DNA of 64,000 nt, from positions 62,001 to 126,000 of the forward strand of contig CAXSAZ010000001.1 of assembly GCA_964235485.1 (NCBI GenBank), in the 5' to 3' direction. Below, in pieces: positions 8,958 to 16,777 of this stretch. This DNA comes from CAHJXG01 sp964235485 (GTDB lineage: Bacteria; Pseudomonadota; Alphaproteobacteria; Acetobacterales; Acetobacteraceae). The position numbers and the translations under genes are program-made. Numbering within the stretch: the stretch's first letter is position 1; the number at the start of each line of letters is the position of its first letter. The notes beneath the pieces were generated by a model. That model had not been told where the DNA came from and did not search any database. It saw nothing but the letters and a program-made list of their open reading frames with translations.

Positions 8958-8980
8958 AGGCTCAGGCCGAAACAGGCCCT

Positions 8981-9003
8981 GGACGGAAGGCGCTGCCCCG
9001 TCC
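8981..9003. terminator. hairpin between convergent genes, possible terminator
   Basis: GGACGG and CCGTCC form the outer stem, with GGC/GCC pairing inside and a small AA bulge. It lies in the 108-base gap between the ends of the Uma2 and crotonase genes, which converge here. There is no T-run, so efficiency as an intrinsic terminator is uncertain. Confidence 0.4.
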
Positions 9004-9065
9004 ATCTGCGGCGTGCGGCGTTGGCTGCTACGGTGGCGTGTTTGCCGGCGCAGCGCATCCCAGGC

Positions 9066-9842
9066 TTACGATCCCCAAACCGGCGCCCGCTTTTCCAGGA
9101 ACGCATCAATCCCTTCATGCGCATCCCGCTCCGCCATGTTGCGCACCATGACGCTGGCGGCGTAGTCGTAGGCGTCGGCCAGCGGCATCTCGGCCTGCGC
9201 GTAGAACGCGGGCTTGCCCAGGCCCACCGTCACCGGGCTTTTGGACGCGATCTTCTGCGCCAGCGCCCGCACGGCGTCATCGAGCGCCCCTTCCGGCACC
9301 GCGTGGTTGACCAGGCCGAGCGCCGCCGCCCGGGGCGCGTCCAGCATGTCGCCGGTCAGCAGCATCTCCATGGCGGCCTTGCGGCCCACGGCGCGGGACA
9401 GCGCCACCATGGGCGTCGAGCAGAACAGGCCGATGTTGACGCCGGGCGTCGCGAACCGCGCGGTGTCCGCCGCCACCGCCAGGTCGCAGCTTGCCACGAG
9501 CTGGCACCCGGCCGCGGTGGCGATGCCATGCACCCGGGCGATCACCGGCACGCGCAGCCCGACGATCCGCTGCATCAGGCGAGAGCATTGGGCGAACAGC
9601 GCCGCATGGGCGTCCCGCGGCAGGCCGCGCAGTTCCCGCAAGTCATGCCCGGCGCAGAACGCCGGCCCGGCCCCGGCGATCACCGCGACCCGGATGGCGG
9701 GATCGGCGTCGATGTCGGCCAGCGCCGCTTCCAGCGCCGTCATCAAGGGCACGGACAGCGCATTGCGCGCGGCTGGGCGGTTCAGCGTCAGGGAGGCAAT
9801 CCCATCGTGGTCCTGGCGGAGCAGGAGAGATTCATTGGACAT
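9066..9842 (-). CDS. crotonase-superfamily protein (ECHDC3-like), both catalytic glutamates replaced
   Basis: A 258-residue crotonase fold with the CoA-binding stretch FCAGHDLRELRG and the oxyanion-hole region HGIATAAGCQLVASCDLAVA. The two glutamates that activate water in true enoyl-CoA hydratases are absent: AAGCQL has Gln and TPGVNIGLF has Gly in place of Glu. This matches the ECHDC3 subgroup, whose reaction is unclear, so hydratase activity should not be assumed. It begins 14 bases after the stop of the haloacetate dehalogenase gene and is probably cotranscribed with it. The start MSNESLLL gives the normal family N-terminus. Confidence 0.85.
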   Translation of the reverse strand: MSNESLLLRQDHDGIASLTLNRPAARNALSVPLMTALEAALADIDADPAIRVAVIAGAGPAFCAGHDLRELRGLPRDAHAALFAQCSRLMQRIVGLRVPVIARVHGIATAAGCQLVASCDLAVAADTARFATPGVNIGLFCSTPMVALSRAVGRKAAMEMLLTGDMLDAPRAAALGLVNHAVPEGALDDAVRALAQKIASKSPVTVGLGKPAFYAQAEMPLADAYDYAASVMVRNMAERDAHEGIDAFLEKRAPVWGS

Positions 9843-9856
9843 GGCAGCCTCTCGAT

Positions 9857-10744
9857 TTAGGACAGGAAGCCGTGTAGGTGCGCCAGAACCTCCTTCGGCG
9901 CTTCCTCGGCCAGGTAATGCCCGCTGTCCACGGCGGCGCCGGCGACCTCCGCATTGCAGTACTCGCGCCAGATCGCCAGGGGGTCGTACCATTTGCCGAT
10001 GTAGCCCTTGGCTCCCCACAGCACCAGCATCGGGCACTCGACCCGGCGCTTCTCCGCCCGGCTGGCGCGGTCGTGTTCCAGGTCGATGGAAGCGGCGGCG
10101 CGGTAGTCCTCGCACATGCCGGTGATGGTGTCGGGGCGCCGTATGGCGGCAAGATAGTCGGCCAAGGCTTCTTCCCGGAAGAAGCCCGGCGGCTTCGGCT
10201 CCCGCGAGACGTGCTTGTGGAACCAGACCTCCGGCGCCGCATTGATCAGCTCCTCCGGAAAGGGATGCGGCTGGGCGAACCAAAACCAATGGTAGTAGCC
10301 GAGCGCGAACGCCATGTCGGTGCGCTCGAAGTGTTCCACCGTGGGCACGATGTCCATGACCGCGAGGGACTGCACGCGGCCGGGGTGGTCGATGGCCAGG
10401 CGGTGCGCCACCCGCGCGCCGCGGTCGTGGCTGACCACGCCGAACCGCTCGTGCCCGAGCGTCGCCATCAGCTCCGCCATGTCGCGCGCCATGGCCGCCT
10501 TGGCATAGGGCGCGTGGTCGGCGGTGGGGCCGGGCTTGAAGCTGCCGCCGTAGCCGCGCAGGTCCGGGCAGACCAAGGTGAACCGTTCCGCCAAAGCCGG
10601 AGCGACGGCGTGCCACATGGCATGGGTCTGTGGGTTGCCGTGCAGCAGCAGCAAAGGCGGGCCGAAGCCGCCGCGGCGCAGCCGGAGCGCGCCGTCGCCC
10701 ACGCGGATGGTCGTCAGTTCAAAGTCCCTGAAGAAGTCGGCCAT
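9857..10744 (-). CDS. haloacetate/fluoroacetate dehalogenase (alpha/beta hydrolase)
   Basis: A 295-residue hydrolase with every active-site residue of fluoroacetate dehalogenases: nucleophile Asp107 in SHDRGAR, carboxylate-binding Arg108 and Arg111, Asp131 in AVMDIVP, the halide-pocket His152-Trp153 in YYHW and Tyr214 in MCEDYRA, and general base His276 in SGHYLAEEAP. The N-terminal HGNPQTHAMWH is also typical. These enzymes hydrolyse haloacetates to glycolate and halide. The start MADFFRDFEL is chosen over an upstream ATG with a poorly conserved, low-complexity extension. Activity on fluoroacetate itself is inferred from residues, not shown; a chloro- or bromoacetate specialist is the alternative. 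Confidence 0.88.
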   Translation of the reverse strand: MADFFRDFELTTIRVGDGALRLRRGGFGPPLLLLHGNPQTHAMWHAVAPALAERFTLVCPDLRGYGGSFKPGPTADHAPYAKAAMARDMAELMATLGHERFGVVSHDRGARVAHRLAIDHPGRVQSLAVMDIVPTVEHFERTDMAFALGYYHWFWFAQPHPFPEELINAAPEVWFHKHVSREPKPPGFFREEALADYLAAIRRPDTITGMCEDYRAAASIDLEHDRASRAEKRRVECPMLVLWGAKGYIGKWYDPLAIWREYCNAEVAGAAVDSGHYLAEEAPKEVLAHLHGFLS

Positions 10745-10922
10745 TGAAGCCTCGCGCGCAGCCGGGGCGACCATAGCACTGCGGAACGCCTGCCGACAGG
10801 CGCGCGACGCGGCTTCCGAATGTCCGCCGTTGGCGCGAAGGCGGCGAAATGGTATCGGTTTCTCCAATGCTGACCCCCAAAAAGCGAATCCGTCTCAAGC
10901 GTGCCCCAGCCCGGGCTGCCCA

Positions 10923-12230
10923 ATGAGCGCGTTACGGGATGACGGGGTGGCGGTGATCGGGGCGGGAGCGGCCGGGTTGGCGGCGGCGCTCCACCTGCGC
11001 CGGCATGGCGTGCCGGTCGTGCTGCTGGAAGCGTCCGGCCGCATCGGTGGGCGGGCCTACACCTCGTGCCCGGCGGTGCTCAACCACGCGGCATTCGATC
11101 AGGGCGCGTCCTGGCTGCACGCGGCCCAGCGCAACCCGTTGACCGCCTTCGCCCGCCCGGGCGAGGACACGCTGACCAACTCCGACACGGCCCGGACCGA
11201 GCGCCTGTTCGTCGCCGGCCGCTCCGCCGACGCCGGTGAGCAGGCCGCCTACGATGCCGCTTGGGACCGCCTCGACGCGGTTGTGGCCCCGGCGCTGGAT
11301 GGAGAGGATTGCAGCCTCGCCGAGGCGATGGCGCCGATGCGGGACGATCCCTGGGCCGCGACGGTTGCGGGCTGGGAGGGCGCGATCATCGCCGCCGCCG
11401 ACGCGGACGCGCTGAGCCTGCGGGACTGGCACCGCAACCGGCTGGACGGTCCCAACCTGTCCGTGCGTGGCGGCCTGGGCGCTTTCGTTGCCCGGCGCCT
11501 CGCGGCCGATGTCGAGCTGAACACGCCCGTGACCGCCATCGCCTGGGACGGTGCGGCCGGCGTGCGGGTGGAGACTTCACGCGGGACCGTCCGCGCCGCG
11601 GCCTGCATCGTGACTGCCTCGACCGGCGTGCTGGCGTCGGGCGCGATCCGCTTCACGCCGGCCTTGCCGCATTCCGTGCAGGCCGCGGTTGCCGGGCTGC
11701 CGATGGGGCTGCTGTCCAAGGTGGCGCTGCCCGCGGCCGGGTCGGACCGGCTTGGGCTGCCGCCGGAAACCAGCCTCGCGCGGCAGATGGCGGGCGGGCA
11801 GGCCAACATGGTGTTCATCGCCTGGCCGGGGGACATGGAGCACGTCATCGGCTTCATCGGCGGGCGGGCTGCCTGGGCCTTGGCGGGCGACCCCGCCGCG
11901 GCAGAGGCGTTGGCCCGGGACGAGTTGCGCGCCATGCTGGGCGGCGGCGCCCGGCTGGCGGACGGTGCCGTGGTGACTGGCTGGGCCACGGACCCGTTCG
12001 CGCGCGGCGCCTACGCTTACGCGCCGCCGGGCCAGGCCGGGATGCGGGGCGTGCTGGAAGCGGCCTTCCCGGCGGAGCGCCTGCTGTTCGCCGGCGAGGC
12101 GTGCCGCACCGACGGGCTGGCCGGCACGGTCGGCGGTGCGTTCGCGAGCGGCCGGGATGCCGCTGTCCGGCTAATGCAGCTCCTGGAGCCGGGCCAGCAG
12201 GAAGTCCCGGAACACCGCCACGCGCTTTGA
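10923..12230 (+). CDS. FAD-dependent amine oxidase (flavin monoamine oxidase family)
   Basis: A 435-residue flavoprotein. The N-terminal Rossmann motif VAVIGAGAAGLAAALHL is followed by LLEASGRIGGRAYT (GG doublet motif), and the C-terminal FAD loop is LLFAGEACRTDGLAGTVGGAFASGRDAA. It probably oxidises a primary or secondary amine with oxygen. The ATG at 10923 places the dinucleotide fold at residue 11. It is divergent from the dehalogenase. Its last 60 bases overlap the 3' end of the LysR gene on the opposite strand. Confidence 0.88.
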   Translation: MSALRDDGVAVIGAGAAGLAAALHLRRHGVPVVLLEASGRIGGRAYTSCPAVLNHAAFDQGASWLHAAQRNPLTAFARPGEDTLTNSDTARTERLFVAGRSADAGEQAAYDAAWDRLDAVVAPALDGEDCSLAEAMAPMRDDPWAATVAGWEGAIIAAADADALSLRDWHRNRLDGPNLSVRGGLGAFVARRLAADVELNTPVTAIAWDGAAGVRVETSRGTVRAAACIVTASTGVLASGAIRFTPALPHSVQAAVAGLPMGLLSKVALPAAGSDRLGLPPETSLARQMAGGQANMVFIAWPGDMEHVIGFIGGRAAWALAGDPAAAEALARDELRAMLGGGARLADGAVVTGWATDPFARGAYAYAPPGQAGMRGVLEAAFPAERLLFAGEACRTDGLAGTVGGAFASGRDAAVRLMQLLEPGQQEVPEHRHAL

Positions 12231-13055
12231 GTTGCGCAGCTCCTCCGGATACACGAAGTACACTTCGACCTTCGGCGCCTTGAGGTCCGGCAGCAGCCGG
12301 GTCAGCCCGTCGAGGTCGCCGGTCATCCAGTCCGGCAACACGCCGATACCCATGCCGGAGCGGATCGCCAGCGCCATCGCGTGCAGGCTGTTGACCTCCA
12401 GCAGCGCCCGGCGCGGCTGCCCGGCGCGACGCCCGGCCTCCGCCAGCCAGTCGATGTCGGGCACCGGCGGGCGGTAGTCGCCGAACAGGATAATCTTGTG
12501 GTCGTCCAGCTCCTCCGGCCGGGCCGGCGTGCCGTGCCGGGCGAGGTAGTCCGGGTGAGCCACCACCAGCCATTGGATCTGCATCAGGTGCCGCTGCACC
12601 AGGTCCGGCTGCTTCGGCGGGTGCATCCGGATGGCTACGTCGGCCTCCCGCATTGCGAGGTCGAGGTCGGTGTCGTCGAGCAGCAGGGTCATCGTCACGT
12701 CGGGATACATGTCGAGGAAGCCTTGCAGCCGCGGCGCGAGCCAGGTGGAGCCGAAGCCCACGGTGGTCGTCACCTTGAGCCGCCCGGCCGGCTTTTCCTT
12801 GCTTTCGGTGAGCAGCGCCTCGGTCATCGCGAGCTTCGCGAACACTTCCCGCACCGTGCGGTTCAGGCTTTCCCCCTGCTCGGTCAGGATCAGGCCGCGG
12901 GCGTGGCGGTGGAACAGCGGCACCTGCAGCGCGTCTTCCAGCGCGGAGATTTGGCGGGACACCGCGGATTGGCTGAGGTTCAGCGTTTCGCCGGCATGGG
13001 TGAAGCTGCCGGCCTCCGCAACGGCATGGAAGACGCGCAGCTTATCCCAATCCAT
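12171..13055 (-). CDS. LysR-family transcriptional regulator
   Basis: A 294-residue LysR regulator: winged helix-turn-helix at residues 5-62 (FHAVAEAGSFTHAGETLNLSQSAVSRQI) and an effector domain from about 90 onward with typical TTTVGFGSTWLAPRL and DLDLAMREADVAIRMHPP. The second in-frame Met (MDWDKLRVF) is the usual LysR start. It converges on the amine oxidase gene and overlaps it by 60 bases, so the two messages share an antisense tail. The target is not evident. Confidence 0.92.
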   Translation of the reverse strand: MDWDKLRVFHAVAEAGSFTHAGETLNLSQSAVSRQISALEDALQVPLFHRHARGLILTEQGESLNRTVREVFAKLAMTEALLTESKEKPAGRLKVTTTVGFGSTWLAPRLQGFLDMYPDVTMTLLLDDTDLDLAMREADVAIRMHPPKQPDLVQRHLMQIQWLVVAHPDYLARHGTPARPEELDDHKIILFGDYRPPVPDIDWLAEAGRRAGQPRRALLEVNSLHAMALAIRSGMGIGVLPDWMTGDLDGLTRLLPDLKAPKVEVYFVYPEELRNSKRVAVFRDFLLARLQELH

Positions 13056-13186
13056 GCCCTTGCCCGCTCCCAATCGACCCGGTGCCGACGCGGCGCGGGA
13101 TTCTCCGATAGCCTAAACCGGAAGACGGGCGAGTGGCTATTGGTTGTGGGGTGGTTTGGATGCTGGCGGGAGCGGACTCCCATGCG

Positions 13187-13756
13187 TCAAGAGGTGAACG
13201 CCGCCTTGACCAGGGAGTATGCCGCTTCTCCTGCATCCTCCATGTAGGAGGGATCGCGGTGGAGCAGGGCGATGGCGAATGACCCGTCCATGAGCAGCAT
13301 GACCTGCCGGGCCAGCGGCAACCCGCACCTGATGCCCTCGGTCTCGAACACCTCGTGCAACCAGCCCTCGATCCTTTTCTTGTGGGCCGCGCCCACTGTC
13401 ACCGCCGGGTGTCCGGGCATGTTCGCAAGCTCCGCCGTGGTGCGGAGGAAGCCGCACCCCTTCCACTTCGGATGTCGGGCGGACCGGGCCAGGTTGGTGA
13501 AGATGCCGCGTGTCTTTTCGGCCAGCCCGCCTTCGGTGCCGGCGAACCATTGCTGGAACAGGGCGAGGTTCGGTTGGTCGCGGCCGTGGAGGTAGGCGGC
13601 AACCAGGTCGTCCTTACTCGTGAAATGGTAATACAGCGTCCGCTTGGTCACGCCGGCCTTCTCGGCCACGGCATCCATGCTCACCGCCCTGATGCCTTCG
13701 CCGTAGAACAGCTTGCCGGCCGCGGTCACGATGCGCTCGCGTGTCGTGGTCTCCAT
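13187..13756 (-). CDS. TetR-family transcriptional repressor
   Basis: A 189-residue TetR regulator with the N-terminal HTH ERIVTAAGKLFYGEGIRAVS and VAEKAGVTKRTLYYHFTSKDDLV (residues 7-52). The C-terminal ligand domain contains a short Cys-containing stretch (KWKGCGFLR) seen in several TetR subfamilies. It is divergent from an enoyl-CoA hydratase gene, and a perfect 9-base inverted repeat (13769-13777/13790-13798) lies 13 bases upstream of its start. Autorepression plus repression of the hydratase gene is the simplest reading. Confidence 0.92.
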   Translation of the reverse strand: METTTRERIVTAAGKLFYGEGIRAVSMDAVAEKAGVTKRTLYYHFTSKDDLVAAYLHGRDQPNLALFQQWFAGTEGGLAEKTRGIFTNLARSARHPKWKGCGFLRTTAELANMPGHPAVTVGAAHKKRIEGWLHEVFETEGIRCGLPLARQVMLLMDGSFAIALLHRDPSYMEDAGEAAYSLVKAAFTS

Positions 13757-13768
13757 TGGCGGCCTCCC

Positions 13769-13798
13769 GCATGTATACCGGCCAGTGAATATACATGC
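13769..13798. promoter_or_regulatory. probable TetR operator
   Basis: Arms GCATGTATA and TATACATGC are perfect reverse complements separated by 12 bases. The element sits in the 95-base divergent gap between the TetR gene and the enoyl-CoA hydratase gene, where it would cover the core promoter region of both. AT-rich arms stand out from the GC-rich surroundings. The size (30 bases) and position fit a TetR dimer or dimer-pair site. Confidence 0.75.
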
Positions 13799-13851
13799 CG
13801 GGCGGCGGCGCCTAGCCTGCTGCCGCGATGAAGGAGAAGGAAGGCTGGACC

Positions 13852-14661
13852 ATGACCGACGTTTTGACCGTGGCGACCAAAGGCCAGGTGGCGTTGCTGA
13901 CGCTCAACCGGCCCGGGAAGCTGAACGCCCTCGACAACGAGTTGCTGGCCGCTATCGTCGCCGCCCTGGATGGCATCGAGCTGGACCCGGCCGTGCGCGC
14001 CGTCGTCGTCACGGGCGAGGGCCGCGCCTTCAGCGCCGGGGCGGACATCGCCGCGTTCCAGCGTCACATGGAGGCAGGCCCGGCCGAGGCGGTCGCGCAC
14101 TTCATGCGGCCGGGCCACCGGATGACGCGCCGCGTAGAGTCGTTTCCCAAGCCGGTCATCGCCGCGGTGAACGGGTTGGCTTTCGGCGGCGGATGCGAGT
14201 TGGTTGAGGCCACCCACATCGCGCTCGCGGCGGACACGGCCACCTTCTCCAAGGCGGAGATCAACATCGGCATCATCCCGACCTTCGGCGGCACCCAGCG
14301 CCTGCCCCGGAACGTCGGCCGGAAGGCCGCGACGGAACTGATCCTGACTGGGCGGACCTTCGATGCCGCCGAAGCCGCCCGGCTCGGCCTGGTCAACCGC
14401 GTCCTGCCCGGCCCCGACCTGCTCGGCGCCGCCCTGTCCCTGGCGGCGGAGCTTGCCGCAAAGCCGCCGCTGACGCTTGCGGCGGCCCTTGCAGCGATCC
14501 ATCGCGGCATGGATGCGTCCATAGACGACGGGCTGGCAATCGAGGAAGCGGCCTTCGCCTGCATCGTGCCGACCCATGATGCGCGGGAGGGAGTGGCAGC
14601 CTTTGTGGAAAAGCGTCGTCCGTCATACTATGGAGGTAAACAAAACAAGCTGTCCACTTAA
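13852..14661 (+). CDS. enoyl-CoA hydratase
   Basis: A 269-residue crotonase with both catalytic glutamates present: one in FGGGCELVEATHIAL, the second in KAEINIGIIPTFGGTQRLPR. The oxyanion/CoA motif GRAFSAGADIAAF is also normal. It hydrates trans-2-enoyl-CoA in fatty-acid or amino-acid beta-oxidation. Purine-rich AAGGAGAAGGAAG upstream serves ATG 13852; an in-frame ATG at 13828 lies within that stretch. It is divergent from the TetR gene and probably controlled by it. It contrasts with the glutamate-less paralogue at 9066-9842. Confidence 0.9.
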   Translation: MTDVLTVATKGQVALLTLNRPGKLNALDNELLAAIVAALDGIELDPAVRAVVVTGEGRAFSAGADIAAFQRHMEAGPAEAVAHFMRPGHRMTRRVESFPKPVIAAVNGLAFGGGCELVEATHIALAADTATFSKAEINIGIIPTFGGTQRLPRNVGRKAATELILTGRTFDAAEAARLGLVNRVLPGPDLLGAALSLAAELAAKPPLTLAAALAAIHRGMDASIDDGLAIEEAAFACIVPTHDAREGVAAFVEKRRPSYYGGKQNKLST

Positions 14662-14687
14662 CCAAGTCTCGGCAGACAGTTAGCTGC

Positions 14688-14861
14688 TTAAGCGGCGGCC
14701 TTTGGCCACTTCGCCGCCTGCTGTTGCAACGTCAAAAACTTCTCCGTCTCCAATGCAGCAATGCACCCGGTTCCGGCCACGGTGATCGCCTAGCGCCAAT
14801 GCTTGTCTTGCACGTTGCCAGCAGCCAGCATGCCGGGCACGGAAGCTTGGGTGAGGCCGGG
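14688..14861 (-). pseudogene. decayed duplicate of the 3' end of trxB
   Basis: This stretch repeats, in the same orientation, the last ~55 codons of the intact trxB gene about 1 kb away (15719-15887). By eye, about 83% of some 145 aligned bases match. Read in the trxB frame it gives PGLTQASVPG, then AAGNVQDKHWR, then a TAG at 14790-14792 where trxB has CAG (Gln), then GTGCIAALETEKFLTLQQQ and its own TAA at 14688. No 5' part exists. Together with the intact gene it brackets the vapBC-type module. No other gene is visible between 14662 and 14988. Confidence 0.85.
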
Positions 14862-14988
14862 TCAGAGTCAGGCTGCACAAAGGGGAGATCATTGTCAGAA
14901 CGTGTTCGGGTGATGCCGGCAAGCCCGGGTCAGCTTGCATTCACATGGCCAACCTTCCATCTTACCATCGTCTTACACAAGGACGGGT

Positions 14989-15270
14989 ATGGCTGCGCCT
15001 GACCTCACGACCACCATATCGACCAAGGGGCAGGTGATCCTGCCCAAAGCGATCCGCGACCAACTGCAATGGGGCGCCGGGACTCGTTTGGCTGTGGAGC
15101 ATACGGCTGACGGCGTGCTCCTGAAGCCGTTGGCGACCGCCTTCGCGCCAACCCGGCCGGAGGACGTTTTCGGCAGCCTCCCCGCCAAGGGCAGTCCGAA
15201 GTCGATTGAAGAGATGGAGGCGGGGATAGCGACGGAGGCCAAGCGCCGGTATGCACGGGGTCGATACTAA
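14989..15270 (+). CDS. vapB: AbrB/MazE-type antitoxin of a toxin-antitoxin pair
   Basis: A 93-residue protein with an N-terminal AbrB swapped-hairpin DNA-binding domain: TTTISTKGQVILPKAIRDQL, then AGTRLAVEHTADGVLLKP (residues 5-46). The C-terminal half is polar and helical (EEMEAGIATEAKRR) and would wrap the toxin. The start MAAPDLTT follows the usual N-terminal length; an upstream in-frame ATG would add 18 atypical residues. Its 3' end overlaps the toxin gene by 20 bases. AbrB-PIN pairs usually repress their own promoter. Confidence 0.88.
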   Translation: MAAPDLTTTISTKGQVILPKAIRDQLQWGAGTRLAVEHTADGVLLKPLATAFAPTRPEDVFGSLPAKGSPKSIEEMEAGIATEAKRRYARGRY

Positions 15271-15640
15271 CATCATCGTCCGCTACTTGACCGGTGACGA
15301 CCCGGCGCAGGCGGCTAGGGCTCGCGGTGTGATCGGCCAAACGCCGGTCTTTGTATCAAAAACCGTGTTGCTGGAAGTGGAATGGGTGCTGCGCGGGGTT
15401 TACGGCCTGGCGTCGAAGCAGATCATCCCAGCGCTCCGTGCCTTTGCCGGGCTTCCGGGTGTTTCGGTCGAGGATGCCGGGCTGGTCGCCAGGGCCTTGG
15501 ACTGGGCCGAGGCGGGCATGGACTTCGCCGATGCACTCCATTTAGCGGCTGCGGCCGGATGCGAACGGTTTCTGACCTTTGACAAGCGGTTCGCGCGTTC
15601 GGGAACGCGCCTAAGCGGCATTCCGGTCACACCACCATGA
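15251..15640 (+). CDS. vapC: PIN-domain ribonuclease toxin (VapC family)
   Basis: A 129-residue PIN-domain protein with the acidic residues of the metal-binding nuclease site: Asp5 in GVDTNIIVRYL, Glu in LLEVEWVL, Asp in MDFADALH and Asp in FLTFDKRFA. VapC toxins cleave tRNA or rRNA when released from the antitoxin. It overlaps the antitoxin by 20 bases, so translation is coupled. All four acidic positions are intact, so it should be functional. The gene pair lies between a trxB fragment and the intact trxB. Confidence 0.9.
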   Translation: MHGVDTNIIVRYLTGDDPAQAARARGVIGQTPVFVSKTVLLEVEWVLRGVYGLASKQIIPALRAFAGLPGVSVEDAGLVARALDWAEAGMDFADALHLAAAAGCERFLTFDKRFARSGTRLSGIPVTPP

Positions 15641-15718
15641 AGCGACAGGATTAAACCTGCGCTGTCTTTCGTCCCGTTGCGCCCGCAAGCCAATGTTCGA
15701 TTCAGGATAACTCCCAAA

Positions 15719-16687
15719 CTACTCCGCAGCCTGCGCCGCCGGCTGCTGTTGCAACGCCAGGAACCTCTCCGCCTCCAACGCCGCAATGCACCCGGTCCCC
15801 GCCGCGGTGATCGCCTGGCGCCAATGCTTGTCCTGCACGTCCCCGGCTGCGAACACGCCGGGCACGGAGGTCTGGGTCAGGCCCGGCTTGGTCACCACAT
15901 AACCCTCCTCGTCCAACTCGACCTGCCCACGGAAGATCACCGTATTGGGCGTGTGGCCGATGGCGATGAACACGCCATCCACCGGCAGGTGGCTCAACGC
16001 GCCGCTCTGCGTGTGGCGCAGCGTGAGGCCGGTCACGACCTCGGGCTGGCCGCCGCCGGTGACGTCCTCCACCGCGCTGTTCCACAGCACGGCGATCTTG
16101 GGATGGGCGAACAAGCGGCGCTGCAGGATCTTCTCGGCGCGCAGGCTGTCCCGCCGGTGCACCAGCGTCACCTTGTCGGCATGGTGGGTCAGGTAAAGCG
16201 CCTCCTCCACCGCGGTGTTGCCGCCGCCGATCACCGCGACTTGCTTGCCGCGGTAGAAGAACCCGTCGCAGGTCGCGCAGGCCGACACGCCCGCGCCTTG
16301 CAGCCGCTTCTCCGACGGCAAGCCCAGCCAACGCGCCTGCGCCCCGGTCGCGATCACCACGGTCTCGGCAAGGTAAACGTCGCCGGAGTCGCCCACGCAG
16401 CGAAACGGACGGCGCGAGAAATCGACGCTCATCAGCAGGTCGCTGACCATCCGCGCGCCGACGTGCTCGGCCTGCTTGGCCATTTGCTCCATCAGCCACG
16501 GGCCTTGGATGGCGCTCTCGAACCCGGGGTAGTTCTCCACGTCCGTGGTGATCATCAACTGGCCGCCGGGCTGCAGGCCGGACACCAGCACCGGGTCCAG
16601 CCCGCCGCGCGCCGCGTAGATCGCCGCCGTGTAGCCGGCCGGCCCGGCGCCGATGATCAGGACTTGGGTATGGATCGTCTGCGACAT
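15719..16687 (-). CDS. trxB: thioredoxin reductase
   Basis: A 322-residue, low-molecular-weight thioredoxin reductase. The FAD motif IIGAGPAGYTAAIYAAR is at residues 11-27, the redox pair Cys137-Ala-Thr-Cys140 in VSACATCDGFFYRG, the NADPH fold at GGGNTAVEEALYLT, and the second FAD contact at VFAAGDVQDKHWRQA. It transfers electrons from NADPH to thioredoxin in the cytoplasm. The start MSQTIHTQ gives the standard N-terminus. Its 3' end is duplicated as a decayed fragment beyond the toxin-antitoxin genes. Confidence 0.96.
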   Translation of the reverse strand: MSQTIHTQVLIIGAGPAGYTAAIYAARGGLDPVLVSGLQPGGQLMITTDVENYPGFESAIQGPWLMEQMAKQAEHVGARMVSDLLMSVDFSRRPFRCVGDSGDVYLAETVVIATGAQARWLGLPSEKRLQGAGVSACATCDGFFYRGKQVAVIGGGNTAVEEALYLTHHADKVTLVHRRDSLRAEKILQRRLFAHPKIAVLWNSAVEDVTGGGQPEVVTGLTLRHTQSGALSHLPVDGVFIAIGHTPNTVIFRGQVELDEEGYVVTKPGLTQTSVPGVFAAGDVQDKHWRQAITAAGTGCIAALEAERFLALQQQPAAQAAE

Positions 16688-16777
16688 GCGCGCTTCCTTT
16701 GCTGATCCGATCATATCGGCAAGCGCGGCGCGCCACGCAAGCCACGCCGCGCGTGCGGGTGTTCAGGCCAGTCTTTT

